From an uncultured Massilia sp. (GTDB taxonomy: Bacteria > Pseudomonadota > Gammaproteobacteria > Burkholderiales > Burkholderiaceae_D), in assembly GCA_913777025.1 (NCBI GenBank), contig CAJYQM010000115.1, positions 1-43,028 on the forward strand: DNA of 43,028 nt. The letters run 5' to 3'. Below, in pieces: positions 1-6,673 of the stretch; the stretch's first letter is position 1; each line of letters opens with the position of its first letter. The position numbers and the translations under genes were made by a program. The notes below the pieces were generated by a model, which had not been told where the DNA came from, made no database searches, and saw only the letters and a program-made list of their open reading frames with translations.

Positions 1-942
1 GAGCGCAAGGCCCTCGAGGACAGCTATCGTCCATCGCCGGCCCCCGGCCTGCTCACCGCGCTGAAAAGCGTGACTGCCGCGATGCGCCGCGCCGGCGTGC
101 CGCTGCTGGCCGGCACCGACGCCGGCAACCCGGGCACGCAATACGGCGCCAGCCTGCACCACGAGATGGCGCGCCTGGTCGATGCCGGCCTGACGCCGCA
201 GGAAGCCCTGATCGCGGCCACCAGCGCGCCGGCCATCGTGTTCCACCTGGGCCAGCGCGGCCGCATCGTCCAGGGCTACAAGGCCGACCTGGTGCTGGTC
301 GAGGGCAATCCGCTGCTGGACATCACGGCCACGCGCCGCATCGTCGACGTCTGGAAGGATGGCGACAGCACGTCCGCGCTGCGCGAGCAGCAACGCCGGC
401 ACGTGGCGCAGGAAGCCTTGCCGCGGCAGTCGGCACCGGTTGCGCTGCCGGCCGATGGCCGAATCAGCTTGCTGAAAGACGGCCAGCTGGCCAGTCCCTT
501 CGGCGTCGGCTGGGTGCCGTCGGACGACAAGATGATCGGCGGCGCATCGAGCGTCAAACTGACCACGCAGGCGGGCGAGGCCGGGGCGATCGTGACCGTC
601 GACGCCAGCGTCAGGCCTGGCTTCATGTTCCCCTGGGCCGGCATGGCCTTCGTGCCGTCGACGGCGCCGGCCCAGGACGCCGACCTCAGCGTGGTCAGGA
701 CGGTGCGCTTCCGCGTGCGCGGCGACGGCAAGCAGTACCAGGTAACGACGATGTCGCGCGGCATGCGCATCCCGAAAAGCCTGCCGTTCACGGCGGGCAC
801 CCAGTGGCAGGAAGTGGCGATCCCGTTCAGCGCCTTTGCGGGCGTCGATCCGGCGGCGGTGGTCATGTTAGGATTTAATGCCGGGCCGCAACCTGGCGAC
901 TACCGCTTCGAAATCACCGACGTCAGGCTCACCCGGGAATAA
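1..942 (+). CDS. Amidohydrolase family protein with C-terminal CIA30 domain (5' partial)
   Basis: The frame is open from base 1, so the start lies outside the window; 313 codons are visible. The first ~120 residues are the C-terminal part of an imidazolonepropionase-like metal-dependent amidohydrolase. AGTDAGNPG (Asp at visible residue 40) is the usual metal/catalytic Asp motif, and GYKADLVLVEGNPL is the typical end of the composite beta-domain. Residues ~150-313 resemble a CIA30 (complex I intermediate-associated protein 30) galactose-binding-like domain, with GFMFPWAGMAF and a GDYRFEITDVRL ending. Amidohydrolase-CIA30 fusions are probably secreted or periplasmic hydrolases, but the N-terminus is not visible. 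Only 16 bases separate its stop from the histidine kinase, so co-transcription is possible. The substrate cannot be told from sequence. Confidence 0.85.
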   Translation, partial: ERKALEDSYRPSPAPGLLTALKSVTAAMRRAGVPLLAGTDAGNPGTQYGASLHHEMARLVDAGLTPQEALIAATSAPAIVFHLGQRGRIVQGYKADLVLVEGNPLLDITATRRIVDVWKDGDSTSALREQQRRHVAQEALPRQSAPVALPADGRISLLKDGQLASPFGVGWVPSDDKMIGGASSVKLTTQAGEAGAIVTVDASVRPGFMFPWAGMAFVPSTAPAQDADLSVVRTVRFRVRGDGKQYQVTTMSRGMRIPKSLPFTAGTQWQEVAIPFSAFAGVDPAAVVMLGFNAGPQPGDYRFEITDVRLTRE

Positions 943-958
943 ACCTCGAAAATAAGCG

Positions 959-2068
959 ATGGAACGAATCAAGCGCGCGCTGGCCGGCCCCTGGGTGCCG
1001 CCCGAGATGGGCAAGATGCCCTACCTGTGGGCCTGCTCGCTGACCTTCATGCTGTGGCAGTACTTCTTCAAGCCGCCCACCGCGTTTGAACTGTCGATGT
1101 TCGGCCTCACCGCGCTGCTGTTCCTGCCGATCTACCTGGTCAGTTTCTGGGTCAGCGGGCGCGAGACGGTCCTGTGCGTGCTGCTGGCCTGCCTGATCGG
1201 CTGCCTGTGGGTGCCCTGGAACTCCGGTGCCGGCTGCTTCTTCATCTTCGCCAGCGGCATGTGCGGGCGCCTGAAGCCCGCGCGCCGCGCCTACCGCTTG
1301 CTGGCGGGGGTGATCGGGCTGGCGACGCTGGCCGGCTGGCTGCTGTCGCCGTACGGGCTGGCCTTCCTGCTGGCGCCCTGGACCATCGGCTTGTCGGTCG
1401 GCGTGGCCTCGATCATGGAAGAAGGCTTGCGCGCCTCGCGCCGCCAGCTGCACCGCAAGCAGGAGGAGGTCGAGCACATGGCGCGCATCGCCGAACGCGA
1501 ACGCATCTCGCGCGACCTGCACGATTTGCTCGGCCACTCCCTGTCCCTGATCGCACTGAAGGCCGAATTGGCGGGCAAGCTGGCCGGGCGCGATCCGGAA
1601 GCCTGCAGGCGCGAGATCGGCGACATCGAAGCCAGCGCGCGCCAGGCCCTGGCCGAGGTGCGCGCCGCCGTCACCGGCTACCGCCAGAGCGGCCTGTCCG
1701 GCGCCCTGGCCAGCGCCCGCGCCAGCCTGCTGGCCGCGAACGTCGAACTGCGCGAGAGCGTCGAGGATTTCGCGCTGGCCCCGGCCGCCGAGCACGTGCT
1801 GGCCCTGGCCCTGCGCGAAGCCGTGACCAACGTGGTGCGCCACGCCGGCGCCACCCGCTGCACGCTGGGCCTGGCACTGGAGCAGGGCAGCGCCGTGCTG
1901 CGCGTGGCCGACGACGGCACCGCGTTGCGCGCCGGCGGCGAGGTCCGGACCGGCAACGGCCTGGCCGGCATGCGCGAACGCGCGGCCAGCGTCGGCGGCA
2001 AGCTGCTGCTCAGCGTCGATGCCGGGCTGCGGCTCGAACTGCGCATACCTATTGGAGAGACTGCATGA
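959..2068 (+). CDS. Membrane sensor histidine kinase, DesK/NarL (HisKA_3) type
   Basis: The product has 369 residues. About four hydrophobic segments fill residues 20-150, followed by a short coiled coil (155-182). The dimerisation/phosphoacceptor helix reads ERERISRDLHDLLGHSLS, with His188 the likely phosphoacceptor. The HATPase_c part has an N-box (LREAVTNVVRHAG) and glycine-rich ATP-lid segments (VADDGTA, GNGLAGMRER). This is the architecture of Bacillus DesK-like kinases, in which the membrane segment itself senses; there is no periplasmic sensor domain. The stop overlaps the response regulator start (ATGA), so the two are translationally coupled. The actual signal (membrane fluidity, or cell-envelope stress as in LiaS-type relatives) is not shown by the sequence. 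Confidence 0.93.
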   Translation: MERIKRALAGPWVPPEMGKMPYLWACSLTFMLWQYFFKPPTAFELSMFGLTALLFLPIYLVSFWVSGRETVLCVLLACLIGCLWVPWNSGAGCFFIFASGMCGRLKPARRAYRLLAGVIGLATLAGWLLSPYGLAFLLAPWTIGLSVGVASIMEEGLRASRRQLHRKQEEVEHMARIAERERISRDLHDLLGHSLSLIALKAELAGKLAGRDPEACRREIGDIEASARQALAEVRAAVTGYRQSGLSGALASARASLLAANVELRESVEDFALAPAAEHVLALALREAVTNVVRHAGATRCTLGLALEQGSAVLRVADDGTALRAGGEVRTGNGLAGMRERAASVGGKLLLSVDAGLRLELRIPIGETA

Positions 2069-2670
2069 TTCGCATCGTGATCGCCGAAGACCAGGCCCTG
2101 GTGCTGGGCGCACTGGCCGCGCTGCTCGGCCTGGAAGACGATATCGCGGTGGTCAGCACCGCCGGCAACGGCAAGGACGCGCTGGCCAGGTGCCGCGAAC
2201 TGCGTCCCGACATCGTGCTGACCGACGTCGAGATGCCGCAGATGACGGGCCTCGAGCTTGCAAGCCAGCTGGCGCAGGACAAGCTGCCTTGCAAAGTCGT
2301 GATCGTGACCACCTTTGCCCGCAGCGGCTACCTGCGCCGCGCGCTGGAAGCCGGCGTGCGCGGCTACCTGCTGAAGGATGCGCCGGCCGAGAACCTGGCC
2401 GCGGCGATCCGCCAGGTCCACGCGGGTGGGCGCGCGATCGCGCCCGAGCTGGCGCTGGAAAGCTGGAGCGCGGGCCAGGACCCGCTGTCCGAACGCGAGC
2501 GCCAGGTGCTGCGCCTGGCCGGGGAGGGCAGGACCAGTGCCGAGATCGCGAAGCAGGTGCATTTGTCGGAGGGGACAGTACGCAATTATTTGTCGGAGGC
2601 GATCAGCAAGCTGGGGGCGGGGAACCGGGTGGAGGCGTACCGGGTGGCCAGGAATGCGGGGTGGTTGTAA
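2065..2670 (+). CDS. NarL/LuxR-family response regulator (DesR-like)
   Basis: The product has 201 residues. An N-terminal receiver domain has acidic residues Glu8/Asp9, phosphoacceptor Asp54 (VLTDVEMPQ), Thr82/83 and Lys104. A LuxR-type helix-turn-helix follows at ~138-200, containing LSERERQVLRLAGEG and the recognition helix SEGTVRNYLSEAISKLG. The ATG lies inside the kinase stop codon, which defines the start and the cognate pair. It is expected to bind DNA as a phosphorylated dimer and activate nearby genes, but the target is unknown: the genes immediately downstream are AT-rich and on the opposite strand. Its 3' end is the last host-like sequence before the base composition changes. Confidence 0.94.
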   Translation: MIRIVIAEDQALVLGALAALLGLEDDIAVVSTAGNGKDALARCRELRPDIVLTDVEMPQMTGLELASQLAQDKLPCKVVIVTTFARSGYLRRALEAGVRGYLLKDAPAENLAAAIRQVHAGGRAIAPELALESWSAGQDPLSERERQVLRLAGEGRTSAEIAKQVHLSEGTVRNYLSEAISKLGAGNRVEAYRVARNAGWL

Positions 2671-2674
2671 CTTA

Positions 2675-3091
2675 CTACGGGAATCGCAAGAAGCTTTCCC
2701 GTATGCCCGACCAGCTATCTGGTAGGCTGGTCGTACTCAATTCCTTATGGTAGCGCTTGAACATCTCGTCGATCGCTGGTATGTACTCTTTACTTTTGAA
2801 CTTTAGACACATGTCCATGAGCTCCATGACCATGTGTACTGGATCTGACACCAAGGTTCTCGGCGGCTTAATCAACGGATACTTCTCGAATACATCGGGA
2901 TGATCCCTCGCCAGCAAGCGCATCACTGCGTTGCCCAGCTTCTCACATGCCCCCATGTATCCCTCCTTCTCAAGGTCCCCTAGTTCCCACTTGAGCGTGT
3001 GAAGTACGTTACTTTCTCCACTGGACACCAAGACCAGGCTATCCCGCTCTTCTAAGCTCGAGAGTGCTACGTTTACTTTCGGATCTCTCAT
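2675..3091 (-). CDS. Hypothetical 138-residue cytoplasmic protein in AT-rich insert
   Basis: I do not recognise the family. The start is well supported: a near-perfect Shine-Dalgarno GAGGAGGT (minus strand, about 3097-3104) lies about 6 bases before the ATG. The protein is mixed alpha-like and charged, with no signal peptide or membrane segment. Residues ~75-115 look like helices with a Met-rich stretch (HMVMELMDMCLKFK). Base composition is far lower in GC than the surroundings (40% in 2761-2820), and codons such as ATA and AGA are used, suggesting horizontal transfer. It lies 60 bases downstream of the Gly/Asp-repeat gene on the same strand, separated by a 10-bp-stem hairpin. Its 3' end comes within 4 bases of the convergent response regulator gene. 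A second hairpin with the same core arm lies within its last codons. Confidence 0.75.
   Translation of the reverse strand: MRDPKVNVALSSLEERDSLVLVSSGESNVLHTLKWELGDLEKEGYMGACEKLGNAVMRLLARDHPDVFEKYPLIKPPRTLVSDPVHMVMELMDMCLKFKSKEYIPAIDEMFKRYHKELSTTSLPDSWSGIRESFLRFP
2708..2733. repeat. Inverted repeat, 8-bp arms, GACCAGC core
   Basis: CGACCAGC at 2708-2715 pairs perfectly with GCTGGTCG at 2726-2733, with a 10-base loop. It lies within the last codons of the 138-residue gene. The GACCAGC/GCTGGTC core is the same as in the hairpin at 3111-3139 on the other side of that gene. It has no T tract, so it is a weak terminator candidate at best. Confidence 0.4.
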
Positions 3092-3110
3092 TATTACCTC
3101 CTCAAGTTAA

Positions 3111-3139
3111 AAGACCAGCAAATGTTAACTGCTGGTCTT
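3111..3139 (-). terminator. Hairpin between the two insert genes (terminator or attenuator)
   Basis: AAGACCAGCA (3111-3120) pairs perfectly with TGCTGGTCTT (3130-3139) around a 9-base loop. On the minus strand the stem is followed by TTTTAA and then the Shine-Dalgarno sequence of the 138-residue gene. This fits an intrinsic terminator of the upstream secreted-protein gene, or an attenuator in front of the downstream gene. Confidence 0.6.
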
Positions 3140-3151
3140 ACCTTTAAACGT

Positions 3152-4347
3152 TCAGGGTGCTACGTGGGTTCCGTTATCGGTGACCCTCTTTGCAGTAGCT
3201 TCACATTCGCGGAGTCTTGCCCATGCTTTTTCCCTGCACGCATTGAGTACTCCAGCGTCCCTGTGCATTAAGTAGTTCGCATAGCAAACATCATCTTCAG
3301 TGAATTTAATGTCATAGCAGATGTTGATTAGCTCCTCCAAGGTTTTGCCACTTAGGGTGGAGTTGGAACCTCGGTCGTTATCTCTTGGCTCCTGCCCATT
3401 GGTGCATAAAATAGTTGCGAAGTCACACCAGCTTTGCGGGAACCACGGGGTAGGACCTGCGGGAAGTGGCTGAGTTTCTGGATCTGCCATTGGCGGCGTA
3501 TCCCTGTTACCGTGTATGACGCAGATTGATCCCATTGGCGTGAACACGCAGTCCCACCATCACCACCACCATCAACACCACCAACATTACCACCAACATC
3601 GCCACCACCAACATCGCCACCACCAACATCACCACCACCACCACCTTCCCCGTTGTCACGGGGCGTATCCTCGACTATCTCCCCCTCACCGTCTTCGTTA
3701 CCTTCATCCTCTACGTGATGAGGCGACTGCACGCAGAGGCCCCAGGATACCTCGGCTGGCGAGCAGGCTGCACCACCGCTGAGCTTGACCAGCTTGGCCG
3801 AATTTTTGATATTCGATCGGGTCAGATTTGCAGCTTTCATGAATGCCTTCATGAACTTATTGGCTGCAACACCATTGGGGTCCTGGTTAGCCATTCCGGG
3901 TCTGGTTGTGAACCTCAGGTAACGCACGGCATCGGTGACATCGACGTATGAAACGTTCATTCCTTGCGGGAGCGGTGCAGGAATGGGCAGGCAGTGAACG
4001 GAATTGGTGCGAGTTTCGAAGTAACAGAGGCTGGCATTCTGCTCTTCCACCGCGATCCAGGTATGCCTTATTCTCGAAATGAAACTCACCTCGACGTTCC
4101 TCATCACCGTCCCGACGGAGGGCGGGAAATAGCCATGTCGGCAAGAATTCTGCACCGCCCCAGTTTTCGAATCCTTTTTGCAAACTTGAAGTGTATTGCC
4201 CTGGAATTTGATTGCGGTTGGATTCTGCACTACCGGAGCCTGTTTGGATACAGAGCCTGATACCGGTACCGCACGTTGCTGAGCTTGAGATGCCACGGAC
4301 GAAACGAGTCCCACAACGACGAATACTGCCAAGATACCGTTTTTCAT
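3152..4347 (-). pseudogene. Secreted Cys-containing protein with Gly/Asp-repeat linker, frame broken in the repeat
   Basis: The first frame (from ATG at 4347) begins with a clear signal peptide (MKNGILAVFVVVGLVSSVAS, cleavage near AQA). A ~190-residue domain follows with several cysteines, then an acidic stretch and a tandem tract of GGGDV units. Right after the tract, near 3553-3555, this frame becomes low-complexity and ends at 3352. The next frame continues smoothly from the repeat (D-C-V-F-T-P-M-G) into a ~130-residue cysteine-containing domain with the pattern ...WCDFATILC... and ends at 3152. Adding one base at GGTGGGAC, to give GGTGGTGAC, would join both into a ~397-residue protein. 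I therefore treat it as one gene with a frameshift: a real mutation, a sequencing error in a repeat, or programmed shifting. I do not recognise the domains. AT-rich, like the rest of the insert. Confidence 0.6.
3555..3645 (-). repeat. Short tandem repeat encoding Gly-Gly-Gly-Asp-Val
   Basis: On the minus strand a 15-base unit GGTGGTGGYGATGTT occurs three times, followed by degenerate 12-base derivatives (GGTGGTAATGTT, GGTGGTGTTGAT). It encodes a flexible Gly/Asp linker between two cysteine-containing domains of the secreted protein. The frame break lies at its downstream edge. Confidence 0.85.
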
Positions 4348-4732
4348 AGTTGTCTTTAGTAGATTAATGAAGGCGTTATAGGACGCTCCAGTTTTCCTTT
4401 AACTAAGACGTATTGCTGACTTGTTTTTTCCTCCTGGTCTAGAGTTGGGATTATCTAGATCTCTACTATAGCCATCTCGGATAACCCAGTTTCGATGTAA
4501 GCAAAGCCCCGCGAAACTTGATTCCACATTTAGCATCGCCTCAGCAGCGGGATTTTCAAGCGTCAGACGCCTTGACCATGGCAGTCGCTGCCAAACCGCC
4601 GTTTAAAGCGACCCAGGGCAGGCATCTCAGCGGAGATTTTTCGAGGTGGCCTTGTGCTCAGCCATAAGGTTTCGGCATGCTGAGTGCAAAACGCTCAACG
4701 TCGCGGCAGAGTCTTGGTGGGGAGCGGCTTCA
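4348..4732. other. Intergenic stretch of the AT-rich insert, no gene seen
   Basis: This stretch presumably carries the promoter of the leftward secreted-protein gene. The minus strand shows purine-rich AGGAGGAAAAAAC (about 4425-4440) without a following start codon, and only a weak ribosome-binding site directly before the ATG at 4347. I see no convincing coding sequence, RNA gene or repeat. Confidence 0.4.
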
Positions 4733-4981
4733 TTAGAGGTGAAACCGGTATTTTGGCTTAAGCCTCGCCACGCTCTGCGCGTTAAGGAGGCTGAGCGCCG
4801 TCGATATGGCTCGGCCAACACGCGGCGAATCAGCGTAAAAGATGGCGCCGCGTTTCGCCAAGTAGTCAACGGTGGTCTTGGACCCTTGCTGCTCAAGCAT
4901 GGTCAACGCCGCGTCCACTACAGTGACAAGTCTAGTGTTGGAGCGGTCCGTGCCGCACCTGCGGGTTATCGATGTATTCAT
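4733..4981 (-). CDS. Possible small hypothetical protein (82 aa)
   Basis: An 82-residue reading frame with a plausible mix of residues: a helix (VTVVDAALTMLEQQG), a middle part with KTTVDYLAKRGAIFY, and an ending rich in basic and aromatic residues. It would fit a small winged-helix-like or accessory protein of a mobile element, but I do not recognise it. There is no Shine-Dalgarno sequence before the ATG, and overlapping frames on both strands are also open, so it may be a remnant. It lies in the insert and is oriented like the other insert genes. Confidence 0.35.
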   Translation of the reverse strand: MNTSITRRCGTDRSNTRLVTVVDAALTMLEQQGSKTTVDYLAKRGAIFYADSPRVGRAISTALSLLNAQSVARLKPKYRFHL

Positions 4982-5389
4982 GCGCTCAGGTTAACTGCGC
5001 GCTCGGCGACCTCCGGTGAGCCTGCTCAACAGTGCTGCGCTCCGCAACCGAGCGTGAATTGGCTTGGTGCCTTTGTTGCCATCAGCGTGCCTCCGCCGCG
5101 AGGAATGGAACATGCTGGACGGAACCCGACTGATCGGGGAAACCTACGCAACGAGCCTTGACCTCGGCAGCAGGTATCGGCCCCGACGTTGACACTATGG
5201 TAAAAGTAATTCGGGCAATCGATGACATCTTGCTGACTGATGATGGTAGGCCTTTTGCTGCTCCTGGCGAAGTGGAGCGAAGCGCTAACACATAGTTCTG
5301 TGACCGCTGCGTGGTAACGTTGAAAGGCCGATTCGGTTGGAAGCGGACGTTACTGTTACTCGCGCAGCCTTAAGGCAACTGGTCGCCGT
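4982..5389. other. Degenerate stretch at the right edge of the insert
   Basis: No complete gene is convincing here. Short sense-like pieces exist. One on the plus strand (5197-5295) would encode 32 residues beginning MVKVIRAIDDILLTDDGRPF, in a frame already open from 5134 without a start codon or ribosome-binding site. A piece in another plus frame (5111-5189) begins MLDGTRLIGETYATSLDLGS. These look like fragments of a decayed gene. Base composition returns to the high-GC pattern at about 5390. Confidence 0.35.
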
Positions 5390-6586
5390 CTACATAAGCT
5401 TGAACATCATCCCCACTGCCGCCAACACCACCACGACCACCCCCGGCGCCACCTTCCACACCGTCAGCATCAGGAACCCCGCAACGACCGCCGCAAAATC
5501 GCGCGCCTCCAGCACGGCACCCGTCCACACCGGGTCGTACAGCGCCGCACCCAGCACGCCGACCACCGCCGCATTCGCCCCGCGCATCGCCGACTGCACC
5601 CCCGGCCAGGCACGCAGCCGGCTCCAGAACGGCAGCGCGCCGTAGACCAGCAGCAGCCCGGGCAGGAAGACGGCGACGAGGGCGACCGCCGCGCCGCTCG
5701 CCGGGCCGGCCGCGATGCCGCTGGCGGCGCCCAGGTAGGCGGCGAAGGTGAACAGGGGGCCGGGCACCGCCTGCGCGACGCCATAGCCGGCGAGGAAGCG
5801 GTCCGCCCCGATCCAGCCCGGCGCGACCAGTTCGGCGCGCAGCAAGGGCAGCACGACGTGGCCGCCGCCGAACACCAGCGCACCGGAACGATAAAAGGCG
5901 TCGAACAGGGACGCGTTCCCGGGCGCCGCCCCGCCGGCCAGCAGCGAGGTCCCGAGCAGCAGGCCGGCAAACAGCACGAGCGCGGCGATGCCCGCGGTAC
6001 GGGACACCGGAAACGCCACATGCGCCGTGAGCGACGGCGCCGCGCTCCGGCACAGCAGCCAGCCTGCCAGCGCGCCGGCCCCGATGGCCGCCACCTGGCC
6101 GAACATCCCGCCCATGAAGTTCACGATGCACAGGGCCCCGAGGGCGATCCCCGCGCGCCGGCCGTCGGGCGCCAGGCTGCGCGCCATGCCCAGCACCGCA
6201 TGCGCGACGACGGCCACGGCTACCAGCTTGAAACCGTGGATGAGTCCCTGCGCCAGCGGACCGCTGAAACTTGCCGCACCCAGCGCGAACGCGAACATGA
6301 TCACGGCCGAAGGCAGGGTGAAGCCGAGCCAGGCCGCGCAGCCGCCGAGCAGGCCACGCCCCTGCATCACGCCGAGACTGAAACCGACCTGGCTGGACGC
6401 AGGCCCCGGCAGGAACTGGCACAGCGCGACCAGGTCCGCATACGCGTCCTCGCCCAGCCAGCCGCGCCGTACGACGAACTCGTCGCGGAAGTAGCCCAGG
6501 TGGGCGGACGGGCCGCCGAACGAGCTCAAGCCGAGGCGCAGGAAGACCGCGAAAATCGTCAGGAAGGAAGTGCGTGCTGGCGCCAT
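5390..6586 (-). CDS. chrA: Chromate efflux transporter, ChrA family (two-domain)
   Basis: The protein has 398 residues with two CHR domains in tandem. The first (~5-190) has the family motif LSSFGGPSAHLG (SFGGP at 22-26) and QFLPGPASSQ. The second (~215-398) has VFGGGHVVLPLL and AVPGPLFTFAAYLG. About ten to twelve hydrophobic segments are present, the usual long-chain ChrA layout. Characterised members export chromate driven by ion gradients; other anions cannot be excluded. I chose ATG at 6586 (MAPARTS) because the longer frame from 6631 would start inside the valS terminator hairpin. It follows valS on the same strand but is separated by that terminator. No chrB regulator is adjacent. The high-GC host-like composition resumes with this gene. 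Confidence 0.93.
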   Translation of the reverse strand: MAPARTSFLTIFAVFLRLGLSSFGGPSAHLGYFRDEFVVRRGWLGEDAYADLVALCQFLPGPASSQVGFSLGVMQGRGLLGGCAAWLGFTLPSAVIMFAFALGAASFSGPLAQGLIHGFKLVAVAVVAHAVLGMARSLAPDGRRAGIALGALCIVNFMGGMFGQVAAIGAGALAGWLLCRSAAPSLTAHVAFPVSRTAGIAALVLFAGLLLGTSLLAGGAAPGNASLFDAFYRSGALVFGGGHVVLPLLRAELVAPGWIGADRFLAGYGVAQAVPGPLFTFAAYLGAASGIAAGPASGAAVALVAVFLPGLLLVYGALPFWSRLRAWPGVQSAMRGANAAVVGVLGAALYDPVWTGAVLEARDFAAVVAGFLMLTVWKVAPGVVVVVLAAVGMMFKLM

Positions 6587-6618
6587 GGCATCCCGGGAAT
6601 CGTCATTCGACAGGCATG

Positions 6619-6654
6619 AAAAAAGCCGCATCAGGCAAGGCCCGGTGCGGCTTT
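6619..6654 (-). terminator. Intrinsic terminator of valS
   Basis: AAGCCGCA (6623-6630) pairs with TGCGGCTT (6646-6653). On the minus strand the stem is followed by six T residues (complement of 6619-6624). It lies just past the valS stop and before chrA. Confidence 0.88.
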
Positions 6655-6673
6655 CACGGTCAAGGAAGCTGGA

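Noticed and set aside
3540-3645. CRISPR-like appearance of the repeated CAC/ACC tract
   Set aside because: Units are 12-15 bases, directly adjacent, without spacers, and encode Gly/Asp; it is a coding tandem repeat.
3516-3782. Plus-strand frame encoding a striking His-rich protein (long runs of His with Gln and Arg)
   Set aside because: It is the antisense reading of the Gly/Asp repeat (GGT repeats read as CAC/ACC). It has no ribosome-binding site, and the minus strand carries a signal peptide and normal protein sequence.
4646-5161. 171-residue plus-strand frame in the insert
   Set aside because: Composition is rich in Arg, Ala and Cys without any recognisable domain, there is no ribosome-binding site, and it overlaps more protein-like minus-strand and short sense pieces.
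6587-6631. Longer start for ChrA (15 extra residues)
   Set aside because: It would begin inside the valS terminator stem. The family-like sequence begins at ATG 6586.
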